Source: Candidatus Gastranaerophilales bacterium (GTDB lineage Bacteria; Cyanobacteriota; Vampirovibrionia; Gastranaerophilales; Gastranaerophilaceae). Taken from it: 64,000 bases of DNA. The stretch lies in the NCBI GenBank assembly GCA_944323925.1, contig CALUUI010000011.1, forward strand, positions 1-64,000, in the 5' to 3' direction. Within the stretch, counting starts at the first letter, position 1, and each line of letters begins with the position of its first letter. Of the stretch, positions 18,891 to 27,092 are shown piece after piece. Below the pieces are notes generated by a model, which saw only the letters and a program-made list of their open reading frames with translations, searched no databases and was not told where the DNA came from. A program made the position numbers and the translations under genes.

Positions 18891-20078
18891 TTATCCCTTG
18901 CAGGCTTTTAAGTGCTCCAGTTCCTTTTGGAATGGTGAAATTTTATTTAGCTTGTAAATTACTTCAGGCATGTGTTTTATTACAAAATCAATATCAGCTT
19001 CTGTTGTATATTTGCTTAAGCTAAATCTTATGCTCCCGTGAAGTGATGTAAATGGGGTACCCATAGCTCTTAAAACATGGCTTGGTTCAAGTGATCCTGA
19101 TGTGCAGGCGCTGCCTGAACTTGCACAAATTCCCAAATCACTTAAATGTAGAAGTATTAATTCTCCTTCGATATATTCAAATCCGATATTTGTTGTATTA
19201 GGCACTCTATTTGTTATTGAAGTATTTAGTCTTGCGTTGAATACATTACTTAAAATTCCTGTTTCAAGTTTATCTCTTAATCTTTTTACTTCGCTAAGTT
19301 CATAATTGAGACTATCAGCTGCAAGTTCTGCAGCTTTTCCTATCCCTGCAATATAAGGTACATTTTCAGTTCCTGCTCGTAATCCTCTTTCTTGGTGTCC
19401 GCCGGTTATAAGCGGAAGAATTGAAGTCTTTGAATTTATGTAGAGTGCACCGATACCTTTGGGGGCATGGAATTTGTGTCCGGAAATTCCTAAAAGGTCT
19501 ATTCCGTTATCTTGTACATCCATTGGAATTTTCCCCGCTGCTTGAACACCGTCTACAAAAAATTTCGTTTCCGGATTTCTGGTTTTTATTATTTCTGATA
19601 TTTCTTTTATCGGAAATATTACACCTGTTTCGTTGTTTGCCCACATTACGGATACAAGGGCAGTATCTTTTCTGATTTTGCTTTTTAATTCGTCTAAATT
19701 GAGTTCGCCTGAGCTGTTTACTCCGATATAATCTACTTCATAACCTTGTTTTTCAAGCTCTTTATAAGTATTAAGTACACAAGGATGTTCTACTTTTGTG
19801 GTTATTATATGACGTTTTGAACGGTTATATCCGATAACACCTTTTATTGCCATATTTGCACTTTCTGAGCCGCAAGAGGTAAATATGATTTCTCGCTCGG
19901 TTGACGCGTTTACAAAATCTTTTATTTTAACCCTTGCTTCTTTTATTGCATTATGTGCTTTTCTGCTAAAATCGTACATGCTTGAAGGGTTTGCATACTC
20001 CTCTTTCATATACGGCAGCATTTCTTCTAAAACTCTTTCATCTATTTTGGTTGTTGCGTTGTTATCTAAATATATCAT
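18891..20078 (-). CDS. nifS: Cysteine desulfurase NifS/IscS type
   Basis: PLP enzyme that takes sulphur from cysteine for Fe-S cluster assembly. The 395 residues include the PLP Lys202 in SGHKFHAPKG, the His98 region VEHPC, the D176-G-V-Q pocket and the active-site Cys325 in SSGSACTSGS, the loop of group I desulfurases. It lies 2 nt after nifU on the same strand, so the two form a minimal assembly operon. No nitrogenase genes are in the window, so housekeeping Fe-S synthesis is more likely than a nitrogen-fixation role. Confidence 0.95.
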   Translation of the reverse strand: MIYLDNNATTKIDERVLEEMLPYMKEEYANPSSMYDFSRKAHNAIKEARVKIKDFVNASTEREIIFTSCGSESANMAIKGVIGYNRSKRHIITTKVEHPCVLNTYKELEKQGYEVDYIGVNSSGELNLDELKSKIRKDTALVSVMWANNETGVIFPIKEISEIIKTRNPETKFFVDGVQAAGKIPMDVQDNGIDLLGISGHKFHAPKGIGALYINSKTSILPLITGGHQERGLRAGTENVPYIAGIGKAAELAADSLNYELSEVKRLRDKLETGILSNVFNARLNTSITNRVPNTTNIGFEYIEGELILLHLSDLGICASSGSACTSGSLEPSHVLRAMGTPFTSLHGSIRFSLSKYTTEADIDFVIKHMPEVIYKLNKISPFQKELEHLKACKG

Positions 20079-20080
20079 TT

Positions 20081-20887
20081 CTATACCTGTATTACTTCTA
20101 TATCTTTGCTTACCTTGTCTTTTAACATTGTCTCAACAAAGTTCTTTAATGTTACCAAAGAATTTTTACAAGATGAGCATCTTCCATATAGTTTTACCAT
20201 TACTTTGTTACCTTGTATATCGATTAATTCAATTCCGCCGCCATCTTTTTGTAATTCAGGTGCTATTAAGGTTTCTATTATTTTATTTACTTTTAGTACC
20301 ATTTGAGTAGATGTTAGCTTTGTTTCTTCTTCCGATTTCTTATAATAAGTATTTATAATGTCTTGAATTAACCCTTTACATCTTCCGCAAGCGCCGCCTG
20401 CTTTGGTGTAATTGGTTACTTCATCTACTGTCTTTAATCCGTTTTCTTTTATTGCGTCCCAAATTTGTTTTTCACTTACATTAAAACAGGTACATACTAT
20501 CTTTTCTTGAGAGGCTGCTTCTTCGTGAAAATAATTTTTTAATGCATCCTCAAGTGCTTCATGTCCCATTACTGAGCAGTGCATTTTTTCAGGTGGTAGC
20601 CCGTCAAGCGCTTCTGCTATATCTTTGTTTGTTATTTTTCTTACTTCTTCTATAGGTTTGCCTATTATCATTTCTGTTAAGATACTAGAACTGGCCACTG
20701 CCGAACCGCAACCGAATGTTTGAAATTTTGCATCTGTTACGATTCCGTTTTCTATCTTTAAATATATTTTTAGTGAGTCCCCGCAAGCTAGTGAGCCTGC
20801 TTCGCCTATGGCATCTGCATCTTCTATGCTTCCTACGTTGCGTGGATTCCTATAGTGATCTAATACTTTCTCTGAATAATCCCACAT
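20081..20887 (-). CDS. nifU: Fe-S scaffold NifU, three-domain form
   Basis: 268-residue scaffold. The N-terminal IscU-like domain has cluster ligands C35, C60 and C104. The central [2Fe-2S] BFD-like domain has C132-x-C134 and C167-x2-C170. The C-terminal Nfu domain has C237-x2-C240. This is the full modular NifU first known from nitrogen fixers, and also used as the general scaffold in Helicobacter and some anaerobes. The upstream side has GGGA 8 nt before the ATG and a TAAAAT -10 candidate further up. It feeds into nifS. Confidence 0.95.
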   Translation of the reverse strand: MWDYSEKVLDHYRNPRNVGSIEDADAIGEAGSLACGDSLKIYLKIENGIVTDAKFQTFGCGSAVASSSILTEMIIGKPIEEVRKITNKDIAEALDGLPPEKMHCSVMGHEALEDALKNYFHEEAASQEKIVCTCFNVSEKQIWDAIKENGLKTVDEVTNYTKAGGACGRCKGLIQDIINTYYKKSEEETKLTSTQMVLKVNKIIETLIAPELQKDGGGIELIDIQGNKVMVKLYGRCSSCKNSLVTLKNFVETMLKDKVSKDIEVIQV

Positions 20888-20986
20888 AGTTTTTTCCCTT
20901 TTTTCTCAGCTTGATTTTACATCAAAAATAATTCTTTTTCATCATTAAAAAAGTTATTATCTTTATTGGATATTATGGTTATATTT

Positions 20987-22363
20987 TTATACGTTTTCTT
21001 CTTTTTGATTACTTGTTATATAATCAACTCCGCCTACTGCCTTATATAAGTTGATAGTAGACACTACATAGTCTATCTTTGATGATATTTCTGCTTCCTC
21101 TACTTGGAGCATGATTCTTTCAGCATTTAAGTAATCTAATTCTGACATAGCTCCTATATCAAATTTTTTTGTTGCTAAGTCAAATTTGTGTTGTTCATTT
21201 TTGAATATATCTTTTCCGTTTAAATAATTTTCATGCATTAATTTTGCTGACGTTAAGGCATCATTTATTTCCTGCATAGAGGTTAGAACAACTTTTTCAT
21301 ATTGTTCAATTGCTTCTTTTAAACCAAGTTTACCTAACCTGAAAACTGCCATTTTAGCTCCGCCGGTAAATATATCCCAGTTTGGAGCAATTCCGGCTGA
21401 TGACATAAATGTGTTTGGTCCAAATATTCTGCTTGTTTGATATCCGCTATAGCCAAGGCTTCCAAAAATTGTAAATGTTGGTAACAAATTAGCTCTTGCT
21501 GCTTTTACGTTAAAACCTTGTTTCTCTACGTTTTTTTGCATTTTTTGGTAATCAGGACGATATTGTATGTAAGTTCCGTTCAGCTCTGATGGTACTTCAA
21601 AGGTGCTTACATCTTCCCATTTCCCTACAACTATTTCTTCCGGCGTTCTGCTGCCTAATATTACATTTATTTGGTTTTCAAGTATATCTTCAAACTCTTT
21701 TAGGTTATTTAAATGTGTTTTTAATTGAGTTAAGGCTTGCTTTTCCGTCAGTACTTCCGTATAGCCGCATAAACCCCAATTATGTTTATACTCTGTCATT
21801 TCTGCTATTTTCGCTTGAAGCTCTATCATTTTTGTATAATTAGAAATTAATTTTTTCGTTTTTATCAAGTTAAAATAGTTTACTGCAAAGTCTGATATTG
21901 TTGATATATATATACCTCTCTCATCTTCTTTTGCGATTTCTAACGATTTCTTTGATGCTCGTTTCTTATTTAAATTTTTCCCCCAGAGGTCAATTTCGTA
22001 TGAAGCATTTAACGGTAATACAAACTCACTTTGTTTATAAGAAGGTATACTCATTGCACCAAATTGTAAATCGCTTGAATGAAATACCCTTTGTGCCGAA
22101 CCGTTAAAACCTATGTATGGTAACTGGTCGGCTGTTGCCAATTTTACTGCTTCTTGGGCTTCTTTTGTTCTTATGTTTGCTATTTTTATATCTTGGTTGT
22201 TTACTACTAATTTTTCTATATATCCAGCTAGCTGTTCATCTTGATATTTATTCCACCATGCCATATTTACATAATCAACAGGTGGTGTGGCTGTTTTCGC
22301 GAATATGATATTACTCGTTAGGGCCAGTGTCAAGAGCAGCTTTATTATATTCTCAATTGTCAT
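20987..22363 (-). CDS. TolC-family outer-membrane efflux channel
   Basis: 458 residues from the ATG at 22363, which has AAGGAG 11 nt upstream. An ATG 30 nt further upstream lies inside the promoter palindrome and is unlikely. A signal peptide is followed by two outer membrane efflux domains (DIKIANIRTKEAQEAVKLA..., FNVKAARANLLPTFTIFGSLGYSG, NPxYxxALxxA-like motifs are degenerate). The family forms the trimeric outer-membrane duct of RND or ABC tripartite pumps. No inner-membrane pump or adaptor gene is adjacent, so the partner is elsewhere. No lipobox Cys is seen, unlike NodT/OprM. Confidence 0.88.
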   Translation of the reverse strand: MTIENIIKLLLTLALTSNIIFAKTATPPVDYVNMAWWNKYQDEQLAGYIEKLVVNNQDIKIANIRTKEAQEAVKLATADQLPYIGFNGSAQRVFHSSDLQFGAMSIPSYKQSEFVLPLNASYEIDLWGKNLNKKRASKKSLEIAKEDERGIYISTISDFAVNYFNLIKTKKLISNYTKMIELQAKIAEMTEYKHNWGLCGYTEVLTEKQALTQLKTHLNNLKEFEDILENQINVILGSRTPEEIVVGKWEDVSTFEVPSELNGTYIQYRPDYQKMQKNVEKQGFNVKAARANLLPTFTIFGSLGYSGYQTSRIFGPNTFMSSAGIAPNWDIFTGGAKMAVFRLGKLGLKEAIEQYEKVVLTSMQEINDALTSAKLMHENYLNGKDIFKNEQHKFDLATKKFDIGAMSELDYLNAERIMLQVEEAEISSKIDYVVSTINLYKAVGGVDYITSNQKEENV

Positions 22364-22377
22364 TTTTAAACTTGCTC

Positions 22378-22418
22378 CTTGTGTTATTATCATAACACAA
22401 GCAAAATTTTTTTTTCAA
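22378..22418 (-). promoter_or_regulatory. Promoter with palindromic operator of TolC-type gene
   Basis: A perfect 9-bp inverted repeat, CTTGTGTTA and TAACACAAG (22378-22401) with a 6-nt spacer. On the minus strand TTGAAA (22413-22418) and TATGAT (22389-22394) form a promoter with 18-nt spacing, so the -10 box lies within the palindrome. The distal arm shares AAG with the Shine-Dalgarno AAGGAG (22375-22380). A repressor bound here would block transcription; as RNA, the arm could also hide the ribosome-binding site. Confidence 0.6.
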
Positions 22419-22497
22419 CTGTATTTTAATTTATGTAAAAGATTTAGCTAAAATAGCAAAAAAAAATATTTTTAGTATTTAATCTCTTAAGAATAAT

Positions 22498-24573
22498 ATG
22501 AAAGTCAGGTTTCCTAAACAGAGTTCTAAAATATATAATTCGGTAAAATTAAAAGAGTACAAACATAATTGTTGTACCTCTTCAAATATTAATTTCCACG
22601 CATCAAAAGATAGTTTTGTTTCTGAAAAATTTTTAAAAACAGGCTATATGAATGTACAAGACGCAATAAAAAAAATCTCCGAGTTTGGTATAAAGTCTGC
22701 TGAAGATTTTTCTGTTTTAAGTAAGTTTTGTACAAAAAAAGGACTTATATATATCCCTGCACTTCTTCTTGCTGTTAAATTGTTTGATTTCTTGAAAATA
22801 AATCAAACGGATACAGCTTCTGATTGTATCAAATTAAGTGAGATAAATTTTTTCAACCTAATGAATTCTATTAAATCAGGTAAGAGGTTTGATAATGAAA
22901 AAATTACTCTTGCAAATAAGTTTAAAAATCCTTTTGAATATTTATTATTAGCAAGTGATATTGAATATTTAAAAATCGGTAAAAGTATTTATCCAATTTT
23001 AAACCAGTGCGTGGATGAAGGTACTGATTCCAAATTCTTGCTTGAAGGGATTGAAAAACTGAACGATGAAAAACAGCCTTATTCTAACTTGCTGAAAATG
23101 GTTAAATTAAATAAATTGTTAGACAATTCTAATGCAAAGAATTTTTTTAAAAATAAAATTGCTTTAAAGTGTTATATGGACCCTGATGCGGCTCTTGAAT
23201 TTTATACGGATGATGTCTTATCTGTAATAAAAGATTTTGATTCCAGTGTTTTTTGTCCAAATAGTATTGAGTGTGCTAAAAATGTGAAAAAATCTTTGTT
23301 TGACTTCTGTCAAAATCATAAAAATAAAAACGGTGTTATTATCTTGACAACAGAAAAGCAAAATCATTATTTAAAATTCTTGTCAAATGATAAAAACAAA
23401 GATGTTGCAAATCTGTATATTCAGACATTTGATGCAAAAGGGAGCACGGTTTCTACTGAAAATGCTGAGTTTTATGGGGCTAATCAAAATAAAAAAGATG
23501 GTTATATGGCAAAGTCTTGTGTAGAGGATTATGTGAATAATATTATTGTTGAGCGGCTGTTTAAAAGAGAAAATGAGTATAAAGATATTTTAATTGAACA
23601 AAAAATAACCAGAAAATCCGGAGATGGAAATCTTATTAGAACTGAATATTATAAGCAAAGCCCTATAAAAGGAACTTATGATGTAATTTATAGCTACCCA
23701 GATGGTCGTGTCGAGATTGTTTCAAGAGGTGTTGAAAATCCTATATCAGGTGAAAAGTTAATCAAAGAAAATATTAATTGCCACGATAATATTGTTAGTA
23801 AGATTTTATATAAAGAAAATCCTAATGGTAAAACCAGTTATCAATATTTGATATTTTCTCCTGACAAAGGTGAAATCCTCAATAGGAGTATTCAAAAACG
23901 TTACCTTGACGACAATACTATTGAGGTCATTGCAGATGGCGTGAAGTATGAAATAAAAAATAATGGAAAGACTGTTACAGTTGCTGAAGTCTTAAAAGAT
24001 GATAATGTTGGTAAGAAATATTATTTGCATGTTGGAGGTAAAAGTAGAAATTCTGTATCTGAAGAGTTTGTTCCTCTTATGATGAAACTTTCGCCGGATT
24101 TACTTATTAATTTTATTAATAATAAGTTAAGACTCAATAAAGCAGACAATCGGGGAAGGTTTTCTCCTGTTTCAAAAACAATTGACTTGAATTCTGATAC
24201 AATTGGCAGTTCTTTTGTCTTTTCTCATGAATTAGCACATGCACTTGATGTTGAGTTGCTTGTTGGGCTTTTATTCAAATATAATTTATCGAATAACAAG
24301 AGTTTAAGTAAAATTTTGAAAAATGAGCTGGGACAATTCAAAAATACTGAGCCGGATTTAATCTTGAATAGGGATTTAGGATATTTCTTTAATTTTACAA
24401 ACGAAAAGCGTGGGAAGGCAGAATTTTTTGCAGATTCGGTCGGAATGTTTAATTCTTCTGTTGATACAAGTATTTGCGGAATAAGAACTTTTGAATTGAG
24501 ACGCTCTTTCCCGCTTGCGATTGCCAAATGCATTCAAATTTTCAGGAGTATAAAAGAGTCTTTTAATAATTAA
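22498..24573 (+). CDS. Predicted HExxH zinc metallopeptidase, lineage-specific
   Basis: 691 residues. Near the C-terminus H577-ELA-H581 gives a zinc-binding HExxH, followed about 60 residues later by E642 in KAEFFADSVGMF, the likely third ligand as in gluzincins. The arrangement recalls ATLF-like/toxin metallopeptidases. The N-terminal half is helical and Lys/Asn-rich; the middle (about 330-500) is beta-rich, with strands such as TYDVIYSYPDGRVEIVSRG. There is no classical signal peptide, but residues 29-36 (SNINFHAS) match the S/N-F-x-G/A motif of two other proteins here. It overlaps the convergent comEC by 11 bp. A secreted effector is a reasonable guess, not shown. Confidence 0.7.
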   Translation: MKVRFPKQSSKIYNSVKLKEYKHNCCTSSNINFHASKDSFVSEKFLKTGYMNVQDAIKKISEFGIKSAEDFSVLSKFCTKKGLIYIPALLLAVKLFDFLKINQTDTASDCIKLSEINFFNLMNSIKSGKRFDNEKITLANKFKNPFEYLLLASDIEYLKIGKSIYPILNQCVDEGTDSKFLLEGIEKLNDEKQPYSNLLKMVKLNKLLDNSNAKNFFKNKIALKCYMDPDAALEFYTDDVLSVIKDFDSSVFCPNSIECAKNVKKSLFDFCQNHKNKNGVIILTTEKQNHYLKFLSNDKNKDVANLYIQTFDAKGSTVSTENAEFYGANQNKKDGYMAKSCVEDYVNNIIVERLFKRENEYKDILIEQKITRKSGDGNLIRTEYYKQSPIKGTYDVIYSYPDGRVEIVSRGVENPISGEKLIKENINCHDNIVSKILYKENPNGKTSYQYLIFSPDKGEILNRSIQKRYLDDNTIEVIADGVKYEIKNNGKTVTVAEVLKDDNVGKKYYLHVGGKSRNSVSEEFVPLMMKLSPDLLINFINNKLRLNKADNRGRFSPVSKTIDLNSDTIGSSFVFSHELAHALDVELLVGLLFKYNLSNNKSLSKILKNELGQFKNTEPDLILNRDLGYFFNFTNEKRGKAEFFADSVGMFNSSVDTSICGIRTFELRRSFPLAIAKCIQIFRSIKESFNN

Positions 24574-26986
24574 TTTTGTATAGATTGTATTTGTTTAATT
24601 TCATATCCCAATAATAAACTTTATAGCCTTTTGAATTTACGACAATTTTTATCGAATTATTTCTGTCGGTTCTTGCATAGGGGATGTCTTTTAAGAGATT
24701 TAATGTATTGGTCGAAGGGTGCCCATATAAGTTTTTGCCAACAGAAATTACTGCAAAGTTTGGAGAAAGTTTATTTAGTATTTCCTTGTTTAATACTCTG
24801 TCAGCACCGTGATGCGGAACTTTTAAAATATCTATGTCAGGAATTTTCCAGTTAATATTATTGAAGGCTTCTACACCGGCATCGCCTGTAAATAAAATTT
24901 TTGTATTGTAATATTTCAGAAGTGTTATTATTGAATTTTCATTGTCTTCATTAAGACCCGAAATATAATTTGTTATTGATAAATTCGGTTCTGAGTAAAT
25001 AACTTCATTATTTTTTGCTATAACTTTTTGTGTGTTTTTATTTCTTTGGAGCTCTTTTAATATACTTTTGGCAGTATATGTATCGCCGGTGTTAGAATTA
25101 AGATATACCCTTTCAGGATTCCCGTAATTTATCATATCAACTGTTCCGCCGGCATGATCATTATCAAAGTGCGTTACAATTATACTGTTTAAGTGTTTGA
25201 TTCCTCGGTCTTTTAAATACTTAGTGACAATGAATTCAGCTTGAGATTTTCCGCCATTGTATCCGGATTTTCCGGTGTCTATCATAAAATATTCATTCTT
25301 TGGTGTTTTTAATAAGATACAGTCTGCATTTTGTACATCAAAAAAGATTATTTCTAAGTTTCTATTTGGTATATGGATAAATGTTATAAGAAACATTAGT
25401 AATATACTGCCTAAAATAGTTAGAGATTTTTTATTAAAAACTTTATTTTTAAGTATATAGGTTAGTATTAATATAATTGTATAGTAAAGCAAAATTTGTA
25501 AAATACTAGGATGAGGAGTTATTAAAAGAGAGTTTGGCAGTGAGGCAAAAAATCCTGAAATTTTTACGATTATAGTCAAAAATGGATTGAGTATAAAATC
25601 AAAAACTTTACATATAAAACTTCCTATAATAGGAATAGTTGCAAGTATAGAGCTTACAAAACCGCCAAAACTTATTACCGCTAAAAAGGGTACGGTTAAA
25701 ATGTTTGCAAATATTGAATAGATACTTATTGTGTTGAAGTAGAACATTTGTATTGGCATTACCCAAATTTGTGCAATTAGAGGGATTGATACTGAATCAA
25801 TTACAAAATTTATAGATTTTTCTTTTAAAGAGAATTTTTTATCAGTTTCAAATCTTATTATTAAAGGAGAACAAACCAGAATACCAAAAGTTACAATAAA
25901 CGAAAGTTGGAAGCTGACATCATTAATGTAAGAAGGATTATAGAGTAACATTAAAAATGCGACGAAAGATAATAGAGCGATACTATGAGCATCCCTGTCG
26001 ATAAGTTTGCCTGCAAGTACAAAGACAATCATAATAGCTGCTCTGACCACCGAGGCTCCTAGTCCTGTCATCATAGAATAAATTATTATAAGCGGAATTC
26101 CACCGGCAATCCTTACTTTAAAAGGTAATTTAAACCAGCCTGCAATAATAAACCAAAAACCGTAAATAAAAGCAACGTTCATACCGGATGCGGCAAGGAT
26201 GTGTAATAAACCGGAGTTTATAAAAGATGCTTTTATATAATCAGGTGGTGCAACGGCATCATCTCCAAAAACAATTCCGCCTAATAATTCCAGATTGGGA
26301 CTTTTTAAATATTGTCTATGGGTGGTTAGTATTTGTCCGCGGATTTCATTTAGCTTTTGCAAAAATTTTCCGCTGAAGTTTGGTGTAGTTTCCAGTTTTT
26401 TTATATTATCAAGTTCACTGTATAAAACCGTATGAGCGTTATAGTTCCTTAAATATTTACCGTAATCAAACTGGGAAGGATTCCCCGGCTTAAAGGGTCT
26501 GCGTAGGCTACCTGTTATTTCATATTCTCCGGCTATTTTTAGTTCGTTGAATTCTGATTCTTCACTGCTCTTTAGATTTACTAATACCTTTGCATTTAGA
26601 TTATCAAAGGTTGTTTCATCTGTCACTACTTTACTTACTTTGAAAAAGAATTTTGAATTGTTTGCAATGTTACTATTAGGAATTGAAACTATTTCTCCGG
26701 TAAATGTTCCGTTTATTGGAGCAATATTATATAAGACATCTGTTTCACTTATACGATAGGTGGCATTAAATACTCCTAAATAAAAAACGGTTAACCATAC
26801 AAATAGGTATTTTAATTTTAAAAAGTTAAAATGGCATATTAAACCTAAAATTATGCTAATAACGATAGCAAATATAATGGTATGATTAGAAAAACTTGCA
26901 CTAAGCCCTAGAATGTAAATAATAGTTGTTACAAGCATTAATATGTTCTTGTTAATATTCTTTTTATGAGAATTAATCTTTTTCAT
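24563..26986 (-). CDS. comEC: ComEC/Rec2-type DNA uptake channel
   Basis: 807 residues from the ATG at 26986. An upstream in-frame start at 27010 would overlap the TATAAT box. It has N-terminal membrane helices with a DUF4131-like periplasmic domain (TGEIVSIP...), and the competence domain with many helices, marked by GDDAVAPPDYIKASFINSGLLHILAASGMNVAFIYG near residue 230. The C-terminal metallo-beta-lactamase-like domain has THFDNDHAGG and KVPHHGAD. In competent bacteria ComEC carries one DNA strand over the inner membrane, fed by type IV pilins, and pilin-like genes do occur in this window. Other com genes are not seen. Confidence 0.93.
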   Translation of the reverse strand: MKKINSHKKNINKNILMLVTTIIYILGLSASFSNHTIIFAIVISIILGLICHFNFLKLKYLFVWLTVFYLGVFNATYRISETDVLYNIAPINGTFTGEIVSIPNSNIANNSKFFFKVSKVVTDETTFDNLNAKVLVNLKSSEESEFNELKIAGEYEITGSLRRPFKPGNPSQFDYGKYLRNYNAHTVLYSELDNIKKLETTPNFSGKFLQKLNEIRGQILTTHRQYLKSPNLELLGGIVFGDDAVAPPDYIKASFINSGLLHILAASGMNVAFIYGFWFIIAGWFKLPFKVRIAGGIPLIIIYSMMTGLGASVVRAAIMIVFVLAGKLIDRDAHSIALLSFVAFLMLLYNPSYINDVSFQLSFIVTFGILVCSPLIIRFETDKKFSLKEKSINFVIDSVSIPLIAQIWVMPIQMFYFNTISIYSIFANILTVPFLAVISFGGFVSSILATIPIIGSFICKVFDFILNPFLTIIVKISGFFASLPNSLLITPHPSILQILLYYTIILILTYILKNKVFNKKSLTILGSILLMFLITFIHIPNRNLEIIFFDVQNADCILLKTPKNEYFMIDTGKSGYNGGKSQAEFIVTKYLKDRGIKHLNSIIVTHFDNDHAGGTVDMINYGNPERVYLNSNTGDTYTAKSILKELQRNKNTQKVIAKNNEVIYSEPNLSITNYISGLNEDNENSIITLLKYYNTKILFTGDAGVEAFNNINWKIPDIDILKVPHHGADRVLNKEILNKLSPNFAVISVGKNLYGHPSTNTLNLLKDIPYARTDRNNSIKIVVNSKGYKVYYWDMKLNKYNLYKINY

Positions 26987-26996
26987 AAATTTTATT

Positions 26997-27002
26997 ATTA
27001 TA
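26997..27002 (-). promoter_or_regulatory. -10 box of comEC
   Basis: TATAAT on the minus strand ends 10 nt before the chosen ATG, giving an mRNA leader of only about 3 nt. No clear -35 is visible. Confidence 0.4.
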
Positions 27003-27092
27003 CAAAACAAATTTTGGTTAAAATTATTGTAAAAAAATGTAAAAGAATGGCAAAAAAATATATTTTTTGTTTTAAGTTTATTAGAGAAAATT

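Noticed and set aside
18891-20887. nifS-nifU as evidence of nitrogen fixation
   Set aside because: No nifHDK or other nif genes are present; three-domain NifU also serves housekeeping Fe-S assembly.
27003-27010. Upstream start of comEC at 27010
   Set aside because: It would place the TATAAT box within the coding sequence; ATG 26986 fits better.
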